This document shows positions 54,761-64,000 of a stretch of DNA of 64,000 bases, piece by piece. The stretch is taken from assembly GCF_000004075.3 (NCBI RefSeq), contig NC_026661.2:3906001-3970000 (forward strand). The letters are read 5' to 3'. The translations under genes were made by a program, and so were the position numbers. The stretch is from Cucumis sativus. Lineage: Eukaryota > Streptophyta > Magnoliopsida > Cucurbitales > Cucurbitaceae. The notes beneath the pieces were generated by a model. The model saw nothing but the letters and a program-made list of their open reading frames with translations. It made no database searches and was not told the DNA's origin. Numbering within the stretch: the stretch's first letter is position 1; each line of letters begins with the position of its first letter.

Positions 54761-55831
54761 GAAATGGTCTTTCAACAATGCAGCTTATGATAATGTCTTT
54801 AGAATACAATCTTTAGAATGCATGTTTAGCACATATCTATTATACTGGTAACTTTGCAGAGTTTATATGGGATACCAAATATATGTTCGAATTCAAGTTC
54901 TAAACTCCAAGGTATGGTTTTTCTATTATTACAGTACATTGCAAAGGAAATGGTTTTTCTTCCTAAAAACAGAATGGCTCCCACGGTTCTCTATGTCTGT
55001 GTGCATATGACATGCATTTCTTCTCTAAAATGTGCCAAAAACAAAAAACTCACATCTCAACAGACAACTTAAACAAACAAGATGGAATACTGTAATAATA
55101 AATAAGCTACAACAGACTAACTCTAAAAAAAAACTGAGATTTTATTACTCACTTGACTTCAAAGATGATGTATACGGCACTGCCAATGTAGAGGAGTGGA
55201 TAAGAAATGGAGAGGTCCGGTGAAAACAAACCTGAAATCGAAATGGATGGAAGTGGAGAAGCGTCCGCCGGAGATGAAGTCGAAAGTAAAACAGAAACCC
55301 GTGCAGAAGAAATGGAGACGTTCCGTGAACAAGTTGAAATCGGAAAATATAGCGGAGAGTCGTGGAGAAGAAATGGATGGAAGTGGAGAAGAAATGGACG
55401 GAAGAGAAAAACGTTCACCGGAGGCGGGAGAGAGTTGAAGGGGGTAACTGCAGACGCGGGAGAGTTCAAATGCTCTGGTTTATGTTTTTCTTTTGAACGG
55501 CCTTCTGTCTTCGGGTTGAAGAAAAGGAAAAAGAAGAAAAGGAAAAAGAAGAAAAGAGGAAGGAAAATAAAAGAGGGTATTTTCGTCATTTCACCTCCAA
55601 TTTATCCTAAATCTCAACTTTTTTACAATCAATCCTAAAACTCTATTTCTACCCCATTTTTGGCCTATTTTTGTCAATTCCCCAAATTTCATCTTAGTAA
55701 GCGAATTGTTGATGAACAATCAACACACCCGTTCTTAACTCTTGGATTGTTCTTGATTTCCCTTTCATCTCCCTTAGGGATTATTTAAAAAACGACTCTT
55801 TCCTAGGAATTTATTGATTTACTTTACGACC

Positions 55832-58038
55832 ATGCCTCGCTGCCGCGGGTTATCTATCATCGCCTTTTCAAGGTACGTTCTTCATCTCTAGAAATCTCAT
55901 GGGTTTCATTCAATGGTTTTGAAATTGAATACATTTCCTCATTTATCAAATTCATCTCAACAGTGTGTATCGTCTTGTTTAAAGTAGATTTCAGGGTTGT
56001 CTACGAGTTTTTCCATCTGTTGTGTACACATTTTCCCTTTGGAAAGCATATGGAATTGGATGATTGTGGTATGGTGTTTTTGCAGGGGTTCATTGTTTGG
56101 ATTCATTCCTCTGATTAGAAATGTATCACCTCTATCTTTATTGAGCATACCCACATCATTTGAGCAGTCCTCACATGGAAGTTGGGAGCATCAAGCAAGT
56201 AGTTGTATAGTGAAGTCTCTCAACGAATCAATGTCTAGAGACTGTCCGCCTGGGTTCTCTTTTACTCGGAGATACAGTATGCGGGAGAGCAGTGGTGGGT
56301 TTAAAAGATGGCAATCTGTTAGGCATTTTAGCAATGCCGTTGTGGAGCTTAAAACAGACAACAATACTGTCAGGTTTTCTTTTGGTTGTCCTTCTAGTAC
56401 TAACGGTTCCCGACTGAAACAAAAGGTGGCAAAAACCAAAATGTCTAAGAAGGCTAAATTGAATGAACTCAGATTCTATCGTCTTAAGGCGAAAAAGAAG
56501 AAGACATCTCCCAATCCAGAAGTTAGGATCAGATATTCCCTTGAGAAGGTTCGATACTATCTATAATTTTTAGTTATTCCTTTAGCTTATAATTGAGTGT
56601 AGTCTACTCTCCCTTTATAGAAAAAGTGTGTGGCCATTGTCTTGTAAGAGGAGTATTTGATTTCAGTGCCTGCTGAAAAGCTTTTTATCCACATATAATA
56701 TGTTTGTGTAGCTGATTGAGTTGATTGAATTTTGATTAGCATTTCTTTGAGTAGCCGTGTCTATGTGCATGTGATAAGGTGGCCAGTAACCACTGTTTCT
56801 CTGACTTCTGCTTTACACATTTGTAAAACTGTGAAAGTTTATCCTTTGGTTTAGTTCGTGTACTGACTTTGCGTGACTAATGATTTATACATACAAGTGA
56901 TTGTCATCAAAGTTTAGCTTACAGTTTCATGTAAACCTTTTCTTTTTTATACGAATCATTTGTATGAACATAAAGAAATATTTCATAGAAAATTTTCAAA
57001 TGAAGAGTCAAGAATAATTTACTTAGTGTTTATACCTTCAACTCAAGGTAAGTGCATACTAATGGTTCAGTTGAATTTTGAATTAATATGTGGACTAATC
57101 GAATTGTTCTAATACTTCTTAATGATCATTTGTTCTTATGAACTATGAAGTTATTTGATCTTTGAAGAAATAAGTATTGTATGTAGGCCAAAAGAAAAGA
57201 AGCGTGGCTAATTGAGAAGTTGAGGAAATTTGAGATTCCAAAACCTTTTGTAGAAAAGTATGATCCTGAAATTCTTACTGAGGAAGAGAAGCACTACTTG
57301 AAGCGTACAGGGGAGAAAAAGAAGAACTTTGTTCTTTTGGGGAGGCGAGGAGTCTTTGGTGGAGTTGTTCTCAATATGCATATGCATTGGAAGAAGCATG
57401 AAACTGTTAAAGTTATTTGCAAACCTTGCAAGCCTGGGCAGGTTCATGAATATGCCGAAGAACTTACTCGATTGAGCAAAGGCATTGTGATTGACATAAA
57501 ACCCAACAACAGCATAATTTTCTATCGGGGAAAGAACTATGTGCAGCCCGAAGTAATGTCACCTCCAAATACGCTATCAAAAGACAAGGTAAGCTGATCT
57601 CATTCCTGAAAAGTGAAATGATCAAACAAAATACATTTAATTGATTGATGTGAAAAATTACAAAAGGCAAATTAACCTACCACAGTGGAAGTTTTCAAAT
57701 TCAGTTAACCACTAATCTGTAGAATTTGTCATTAATAGAATTTGGAAATAAGAAGAGTGGATCAAGAAATGGGGAATTAAATCAAACTCTGTAATTTGAT
57801 TATAATGTTATGTTTTTTCAATTTGAGAAGCCATCGGAAAATGACACAACAATCAACATAACTTTTCCTATGTAAAATATTGCAGGCTTTGGAAAAATAT
57901 AAGTATGAACAATCACTTGAACATACAAGCCAGTTCATTGAAAAGTTGGAGAAAGAACTTGAAGATTTTCAGAAGCATCTAGCTCAGTTCAAGAGGAGAA
58001 AGGAAGATGCCGCTTTAGAATCCATGGTTAACTCTTGA
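55832..58038 (+). CDS. CRM (CRS1-YhbY) domain RNA-binding protein, At3g25440-like
   Basis: Four exons: 55832-55872, 56086-56548, 57187-57588 and 57886-58038, giving 352 aa with phases closing. The N-terminus (MPRCRGLSIIAFSRGSLFGF…) is Arg/Ser-rich and lacks acidic residues early, as for organelle targeting. A basic segment (KQKVAKTKMSKKAKLNELRF) precedes the CRM domain (about residues 190-300): PEILTEEEKHYLKRTGEKKK, the GxxG loop in LLGRRGVFGG, and IIFYRGKNYVQP. A C-terminal coiled coil (SQFIEKLEKELEDFQKHL) follows. CRM proteins bind RNA and help intron splicing or ribosome maturation, mostly in plastids and mitochondria. The stop is followed by a possible donor; two more candidate exons lie downstream. 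The ATG sits 112 bp from the MULE's flanking repeat. Confidence 0.87.
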
Positions 58039-58679
58039 CCGGTAACATTTGTTTTTTACCTGTCATTTCCCACTCACCTATTGTTATAGTTGGCTTTTGT
58101 CAAGCATAAATGTTCTTTGAATAAGTTGAGATGTAAAAGTTGAAAGCCATTGTAAGAAGAACAAATACTGATATGGCACGACATGTAGATAGCAACGTCA
58201 TTTTTTTAAAAATATAGATTGTAGGGCACGATAGCCATGATGATACATTTATTTAAATTCATATTTTTGTTTAATGATATGATTTTAAATTTGATTTTGC
58301 CCATTAGCTTAAGTTTTATGGTCAATTGAGATGGTAACAAAGAAAGTGATCCAAGGAGTTCCTTGTTCAAGCCTCAGCATTGTTGATTCCTATCCAATTA
58401 ATATTTATTTTCATTTGTTGGATTTTTTTCATATTTCAAACTCACAAGTGAGGGAAAGTGTTAGATGGTATATAATTAAATTTACCTCCACCTAACTATC
58501 ACATATCTTAAACTGTGAGATTGTTGGGAGATGATTTTCTCAAACAAACATTTATGAAGGTTCTGATTTGAATTGCTCCAACTCCTCTTCTATTGAATCA
58601 TCCACTCCATGAATTTTTTGATACATGTCAGATTAGGATCATGCCACCAATTGCCTTCTGAGATAGTCTATTTTAGAGC

Positions 58680-59324
58680 TGTAGAGCAACAGTTTTCCTC
58701 AATAAATGGTGATGGGCAAGCAGATGATGCACCTGGATCCTTGTACAGAAGTGTGAATGGCGAAGACTTAAAGGTACTTGTCCACCGAGTGTCAAAAGAG
58801 GGAAAAGAAAACAAAGAAAAAATTGTACTACCCATGTCTTTTAATCAACAACACTAGTGTCATCTTTATATTAGTTCGGTTACTACTTACTTTACCTTAT
58901 TTGTTGATTTCACATATCCTACTTGCGTTGGCCTGAACGGAATTAGAATTGAGGATGTAGTGTGTTCGCCTCCGAGAACCATATGTTTTTGTGTAGGGGT
59001 CACAACATATCCTCACTATAGTACTAAACATAGTGATTATGAGACCGTTTCATGGGACTTGTCAATTAGGATCTTAGAATTATCCTAACTTGCTTGGAAT
59101 TTTTATATCATCGATTTAATTGTTTTACTTCTAACACCCATCATCTGTTCTGTTCCATCCATAAGTTAATGTTTATGCTCATTTTCTTTATGATGCAGAA
59201 TCATAGAAAGGTAGAGACACATATGGGTGAGGTCATCTGCTCAAGACACGGCGAGCCATATCCTAATGGCCGGAGCAGTTACATATATCGGAAACTATTT
59301 GGCCAATGGTTGCAAAGAAGCTAG
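58680..59324 (+). CDS. Candidate alternative 3' exons of the CRM gene
   Basis: Two open segments with good splice sites: about 58689-58773 (QQFSSINGDGQADDAPGSLY…GEDLK/gtactt) and 59199-59324 (gatgcag/NHRKVETHMGEVICSRHGEP…LFGQWLQRS stop). Both are phase 0 with each other. Exon 4 of the CRM gene has only an ATG/GTTAAC donor or a post-stop CCG/GTAACA donor. The first can join in frame to an acceptor before CAACAG at 58689. They may form a longer isoform C-terminus, spliced 3' UTR, or decayed exons. Confidence 0.35.
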
Positions 59325-61136
59325 TCTCCTTCAATAGTTTATGGGAGAAAGTGAGCCAATTATACAAAGTCGAATTTGCAGACATAGGGGAACGAACACA
59401 ACATATCACAATTTATTGTTTTTGTGATGTCTCAATTTTATGAAAATTTCTATGGATAGTATTATAAAACAAAAAATTCAAAACATATTTAGACTATAAA
59501 TACTCAACCTATATGCTTTTTAAGAAAGTTACTAGTTCGTTTGTATGTTACAATTTCTTTTAAGATATAATGGAAGCATTGATATGTCCATGAAATTTTA
59601 AGGAGTAATTGGATCATCAACTTGGTGGAGTGGGCTACAACAATTTAGTTATTCCGTAAGTGGAGTTTCAATAAAGCTCTCTTTGTTTACTCATTCATTT
59701 CTTTTTAATACAATGTTTACTACTCCTACTCAAACTAAAATAGCATCCTAAACATTATTCATTCGTTTTCAATTTCAAATATACATGGGTTTGTTTTAGA
59801 TAATTTTGAAAATGTCATCCATCTTAGTTTATATACAAATATACATCTCAATAAAAACGAGATTAAATCGGTACTTGTTCTACTTATATTTGGAATAAAC
59901 TCCAAAAATTGGAATAAAGGATTGTTTATGTAAAAAGTTTAAAATATATTATGCAACAAAAATTGATGAGGACTATCACTTATGAAGTACAAACATTAAA
60001 ATTCAAGTGTACTTAATTTGAAGTTTCAAGTTTCAATAGACAATTGAAGTACATAATTTGAAATGGAAATAGGTAGTTGGAAGAGATCGAGTGTAAAAGG
60101 GTTTTTTTTTGACATCATCATGTCCTTTGCTTTCCTTTCATTCAATTTCAATTTTCCCTCTAAAAAAACCCCTAATCTACCCTTAAATCACATTAACAAT
60201 TTTGAACTATTTAAGTAATTCCTTTTAAAAGAATCAAAATGAGGAAAAATGTGTAGTAAATAACTATTTAAATTCCATAGAAAAAAATTAGTAAGATTTT
60301 TTTAAATTAATTACATTTAATTGTGTAATTTTACCGACATTTTTTCTTATTTTTTCAAATATAATTAATAGTCTAGAAAAATGTAAATGATTTTAATTAA
60401 AAAGATTAAGATGTTTTATTACTATTATTATTAAGTGAACTATAATTTTGGGCTATAGATCATTATTTAATCAATTAAATACACTTCTCTCAAAATAGTT
60501 TAGAGAAGTGTAAAAGTCTCAAGTGATATTTAATTTTAAACCCATGGATTCAGTGATTCACATAGAATTCAAGTTATAATTAATGGGTGTAATTTTCAAA
60601 TTAGAAGTTCAAAAGTTTATATATATATTTGAAATATAAAACTTACATTACTAAATATATATATAAAACTTACATCCCAAATATATATAGTAATCAAAAC
60701 TAAAGTAGTATTAGATTATATATAACACAATAAAAAATCATTTACAAATATCGTAAACTTTAGATTTAACTATTAAAATCTCTGATTAGAACCTTTGAAT
60801 GTTGTAGTCAATGTAATTTTTTTTTGTAATATTGTATATCTAAATATTTGAATCCAAAGATAAAAGTAGAAGATTGAATAATACTTTTTGAGTAATTTTC
60901 CTAAGGTCGAATCACATACACCACCATCGTCGTTCGATCTAATTTAACAAATTATAATCTCATCGTCTTGAATACTTAACCAAATCTAAAAACAAGAACA
61001 GATAGATGAAAATGAAGAGAAAGAAAAGAGATTAACTAGTAGAATAACACACATTCTTATTCATAATAAGTAGTTTTTTTCTTCATAATTTCATAAACCC
61101 ATATTTTGGTTACTACAACGATAATAATAATAATAA
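59325..61136. other. Intergenic stretch
   Basis: AT-rich; no gene, RNA gene or transposon ends recognised. Confidence 0.5.
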
Positions 61137-61343
61137 CTAAGTCTTGCTTTTTTCATTCTTCTCATGTGCACGAAGGTTAGCAAAATGACGTTTTGGGTCA
61201 TTCTCAAATTCATCTCGAAGGATATGTTCCTTCCCATCACTTCCAGGAGCAACCATTGTCTTTCTAGACCCCTCAGTACTGCTACTAACTTTCGTCGAGT
61301 TATCGACGCCGCGCTCGTTCTTGCTATCGCTTCCGCTCTTCAT
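61137..61343 (-). CDS. Small hydrophilic protein of unknown function (68 aa)
   Basis: The minus frame begins MKSGSDSKNERG and ends …PKRHFANLRAHEKNEKSKT. It has no signal peptide or membrane segment; it is Ser/Lys/Glu-rich with a core SRKTMVAPGSDGKEHILRDE. The frame stays open upstream to 61511 with an earlier ATG, but a TATATAAA box (61422-61429, minus) places transcription start near 61395, so ATG 61343 is the first in the transcript. Composition and the balanced charge look like a small conserved plant protein, possibly LEA-like in disorder. I do not recognise the family. Confidence 0.65.
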   Translation of the reverse strand: MKSGSDSKNERGVDNSTKVSSSTEGSRKTMVAPGSDGKEHILRDEFENDPKRHFANLRAHEKNEKSKT

Positions 61344-61421
61344 TTGGGTGTGAGGAATTTTAGTGTTTTGGGAATTATTTTCTTGTAGAGCTGTGAAGAA
61401 GATGGAGAGGAAGTGTGTTTG

Positions 61422-61429
61422 TTTATATA
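61422..61429 (-). promoter_or_regulatory. TATA box of the 68-aa protein gene
   Basis: TATATAAA on the minus strand about 80 bp upstream of the chosen ATG; it decides the start. Confidence 0.6.
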
Positions 61430-62718
61430 GAAGAAAAATAGGGAAGAGATATGGAATTGGAAGGGTCATCTTGGAAAGTGTTAGAATATAATTAATTTGA
61501 TTCATGGTCAATAACTACTCTTTTCATAGTAATCAATTATTGTAAATACATTGAGGTTTTGAATAAAATTATAGTTTCAAAAGTCTTTTCTTTTCTTCTT
61601 CTAATTCTTTCTTTCGTTAAAGTATTAATAGGACAAAATATCAATTTGGATTGAGTGTATCATAACCGAGGGTTTAACTTGATTCACGTGTTTATGAAAG
61701 TTTAATGTTTAATTTGATATAATTGTTAGTTTGCGGTTTAAATTGATACAAACAATAAAATTATATGTTTAAATTAATGTAATTATTAGTTTATAGTTTA
61801 AATTTATATAACTAAACAATCGAGAGTTTAGTTATAAGTTGCATCACTCTAGTTATTAATTGTAAACTTAAAAGTTATTTTCAAAATATATTTTTTAAAA
61901 AATTTAGATATTATAGTTTACAATTAATAGAGTGCAGATTTATGAAATAGTTATAAAAAGTTTGAAATTATTAGAAATATTAATTTTCACATATCATAGA
62001 GACTAATAGGGTGGTTTGTGTTCAAGTTTCTAGAATGTTATTTCCTTCTCGTTCAATATTAATTTATGAATTAGTAATGAAATAAATAAAAAAAACTTAC
62101 AATAGTTAGTAACAATCTTATCAATGACATAAGAATTTAATTAGCAAATAAGGATTACAAAACACGTTACTATGAAATCGAGATGTGCGTCTCAACCTCT
62201 ATATTCTTTACCTTTTTCTAAACAATTACAAACTTGATCGTGGCCACACGAGTGAGAGTATCTTTATTTTGGGTTTGTTTGATTGTTTTTAAAAAATAGT
62301 AAAGTAATAAATTTGGGTACATAAAAGAAAAAGAGATTTTTTGAGGGTTCTATCATGTATGCAAGGAAGATCAGAAAAGTGTTTTGAATTTGAATGAAAA
62401 GATAAAGTAGGTAGATGGAAATTAATCCAAATGAAATTAATTTAGGTATGAAGAAACAAGTTGGTTTTAGTTTTGTGTGATTGATTGATTGGGAAAAGGA
62501 GTATTCAGAGAAAAAAGCAAAGAAGAGAGAGAGGAAAATCCAGAAAAAGGGTGGAAAATAGAGGACACCTGCGCTTTGGAAGATATCCTTTCCCCAAAAA
62601 CCCCTCTGTCTCACTTTTTTTTCCTCCTTTTGTTTGTTATCACTTTCTCTCAATTTCCATTCCCCACTCTCTATTGACCTAAATCAACCCCTTCTCTCAA
62701 ATCTCCACATCCCTTTCC
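61430..62718. other. Intergenic and promoter of the PHP-domain gene
   Basis: Divergent promoter region between the small-protein gene (minus) and the PHP gene (plus). 62560-62718 is a CT-rich leader. The minus ORF at 62264-62653 is antisense and A/T-driven. Confidence 0.5.
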
Positions 62719-63874
62719 ATGGTGGGTGACGCTCACTTTCCTCAGTCTTCCCCCAATTCCAAGAAATCCAAGCCCAAGAAGAAGAAACGAGGTGGCACCA
62801 AGAAGAAGATGACATCCGAACAGATTGCCGCTTTTAAGTATGTCACGGAATGGGCTTATTTGGATCAATCTAATTCTCTTGCCTCCTCTGCTGCTGCCTC
62901 TGTTGTGGATGATTTTGGAGTTCAGAAGACTGTTGGCAAAGGTGGGGAGAAGGTGGTCTTTGAGTTGCATTCCCATTCCAAATGCAGTGATGGGTTTCTT
63001 ACCCCTTCTAAGCTTGTTGAGAGAGCTCACGGAAATGGGGTCAGTTTCTTTTCTTTTTTATTTTTCCCCTGTTTTTTTATCGATATATTGTTCTTATTCT
63101 CTTTGTTTATTGTTATTATGCTCTGTTTATGTGAAATAGTCACTATTGAAATTGTTCTTAGATTCTCATCATGTACCTACGTTTGCTTTTAGTTTTTGTT
63201 GGTATCTGCTCTTCTGTTGCTATCCCGTTGTTATGTTGTGTTTTTGGTATTGATTTTGTCTTTCATTGACATGGAGAGTTGGAGGGTGCAAAACCTAACT
63301 AAACAAACCGAAAAGCCTACCTTCAACTACGGTATTGATTTAGTCTTGTATATTGGATTTGCTTATGGAAAAATTGTATATACACACGACATGAGATGGT
63401 TTTATATTATATTCAATGTACAATGCTTTATGTTCTTTTGGTTTTGAAGGAAGTGGCTTGCTTGCAGTTTCATAGATAAGTAGCTCTTGGCATCAGTTGA
63501 GTTGGTCTAATGGTGTAGTTTATTGAAACGTGATGGATGTAGTTATATTTATTCATTAAAATGTGAGATTCAACGTCATTGGTAAAATTGAACATTTCTT
63601 CGTTAACTATAATAGTTGGTTGGTCCAAGCATTACCTTAGTTGCCTTATATTTTGTAGCCATATCTGTCCTTTCTGCCTTTTGTCAATATTTTCCTCAAT
63701 ATGTGATGAAATATAGCTTTAGTTAATTAGAAATATGTACCGACAACAGGTGAAAGTTCTTGCTTTGACAGATCATGACACAATGTCTGGCATCCCTGAA
63801 GCTGTCGAGGCAGCTCGGAGATTTGGTATCAAAATAATTCCAGGTGTTGAAATCAGTACTATATTCTCTAACGG
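62719..63874 (+). CDS. PHP-domain phosphoesterase, 5' part (cut by window end)
   Basis: Two exons visible: 62719-63039 and 63750-63874 (donor CGG/GTGAGT, phase 2), 148 codons before the window ends in intron 2. The N-terminus is Lys-rich (KKSKPKKKKRGGTKKK) and may be a nuclear signal. The PHP metal-binding motifs follow: VFELHSHSKCSDGFLTPSKL (motif I HxH) and LALTDHDTMSGIPEA (motif II), then IIPGVEISTIF (motif with the conserved Glu). The arrangement matches bacterial RNase AM/YciV-type 3',5'-nucleotide phosphoesterases and the plant single-copy relative annotated as polymerase/histidinol-phosphatase-like. Substrate in plants is not established. The remaining exons lie beyond 64000. Confidence 0.85.
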
Positions 63875-64000
63875 GTGAGTTTAGGTTTATTTATATTCCC
63901 TGTTATAATAATGGATTTTGCAACTTTTTATATTATTTGATGTTCTGCACATTTTACACCCCTTATGATTCCACTCCATTTCTCTTTGTCCCATCAATTC

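Larger units (their letters stand above)
52906..55703. mobile_element. Unit B of the composite MULE
   Basis: Left inverted repeat 52906-53035 (GGGGAATTATCAAAAATAGG…), CT-rich block to about 53200 with a second partial copy at 53268-53325, a Ulp1-like pseudogene on the minus strand, a 179-bp tandem array, and the right inverted repeat 55575-55700. The right interior encodes Lys/Glu-rich, low-complexity frames (55196-55560) that are not credible proteins. Confidence 0.6.
51342..55720. mobile_element. Composite Mutator-like element (two related units), KI/Ulp1-bearing type
   Basis: The outer ends are inverted repeats of about 115 bp at roughly two-thirds identity: left 51370-51485 (AAATTTGGGAAATTAACAAA…) and right 55687-55575 on the reverse strand (AAATTTGGGGAATTGACAAA…). 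Both share AGAGTTTTAGGAT and TTAGGA.AAATT. A 17-bp direct repeat, AATTGTTGATGAACAAT, flanks both sides (51342-51358 and 55704-55720). Long terminal inverted repeats and a captured Ulp1 protease segment are hallmarks of MULEs of the KI/CUMULE type. No mudrA transposase was seen, so it is non-autonomous. At 52905 a right end and a left end of the same family abut, showing two units (51359-52905 and 52906-55703) in the same orientation. Exact termini are uncertain by about 15 bp. Confidence 0.7.

Noticed and set aside
55196..55638. Lys/Glu-rich 80-aa and 143-aa frames
   Set aside because: Low-complexity purine-rich DNA inside the MULE, matching the noncoding block of unit A.
62264..62653. 129-aa minus frame
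   Set aside because: Antisense to the PHP gene promoter and leader, with Phe/Leu-rich T-tract translation.

Overview
The window is plant nuclear DNA. It is AT-rich, has GT-AG introns, low gene density and many TA microsatellites, and carries plant-type transposon remnants. The proteins and a Ulp1-bearing Mutator-like element suggest a eudicot, most likely a cucurbit (Cucumis-like). That placement is from memory and was not tested by a search. Exon coordinates below come from reading splice sites (GT..AG with phase checks) and matching family protein patterns; no transcript data were available.

Layout. 1-3.7 kb: a three-exon BAG7-type co-chaperone gene on the minus strand. 3.7-17.5 kb: a gene desert with a broken thaumatin-like pseudogene (about 4.6-5.0 kb), a SINE-like repeat, a 1.93 kb probable solo LTR (7.48-9.41 kb) rich in W-box cores, and a motif repeated three times at about 1.1 kb spacing (12.8-15.0 kb). 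17.6-21.9 kb: a ten-exon group 1 (high-affinity type) sulfate transporter gene. 23.2-25.4 kb: a 1.25 kb solo LTR with a perfect 5-bp target duplication, followed by a decayed LINE 3' end. 29.6-30.2 kb: an intronless plastid-type DnaJ20-like gene. 33.7-34.5 kb: a GPI-anchored lipid transfer protein gene (minus strand) with a 27-nt micro-exon. 34.6-46 kb: a second gene desert. 46.1-50.5 kb: two class III peroxidase genes arranged tail to tail. 51.3-55.7 kb: a composite Mutator-like element made of two related units, one carrying a Ulp1-protease fragment whose catalytic Cys is Trp. 55.8-58.0 kb (possibly to 59.3 kb): a CRM-domain organelle RNA-binding protein gene starting only about 110 bp from the transposon end. 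61.1-61.3 kb: a 68-aa protein of unknown function. 62.7 kb to the edge: a PHP-domain phosphoesterase gene cut by the window end.

The genes look like independent plant housekeeping and stress genes rather than a pathway cluster; the peroxidase pair is the only clear local duplication. The most interesting structures are the composite Mutator-like element joined to the CRM gene promoter, the peroxidase paralog that lost the distal-pocket Phe, and the three-copy motif array in the first gene desert.
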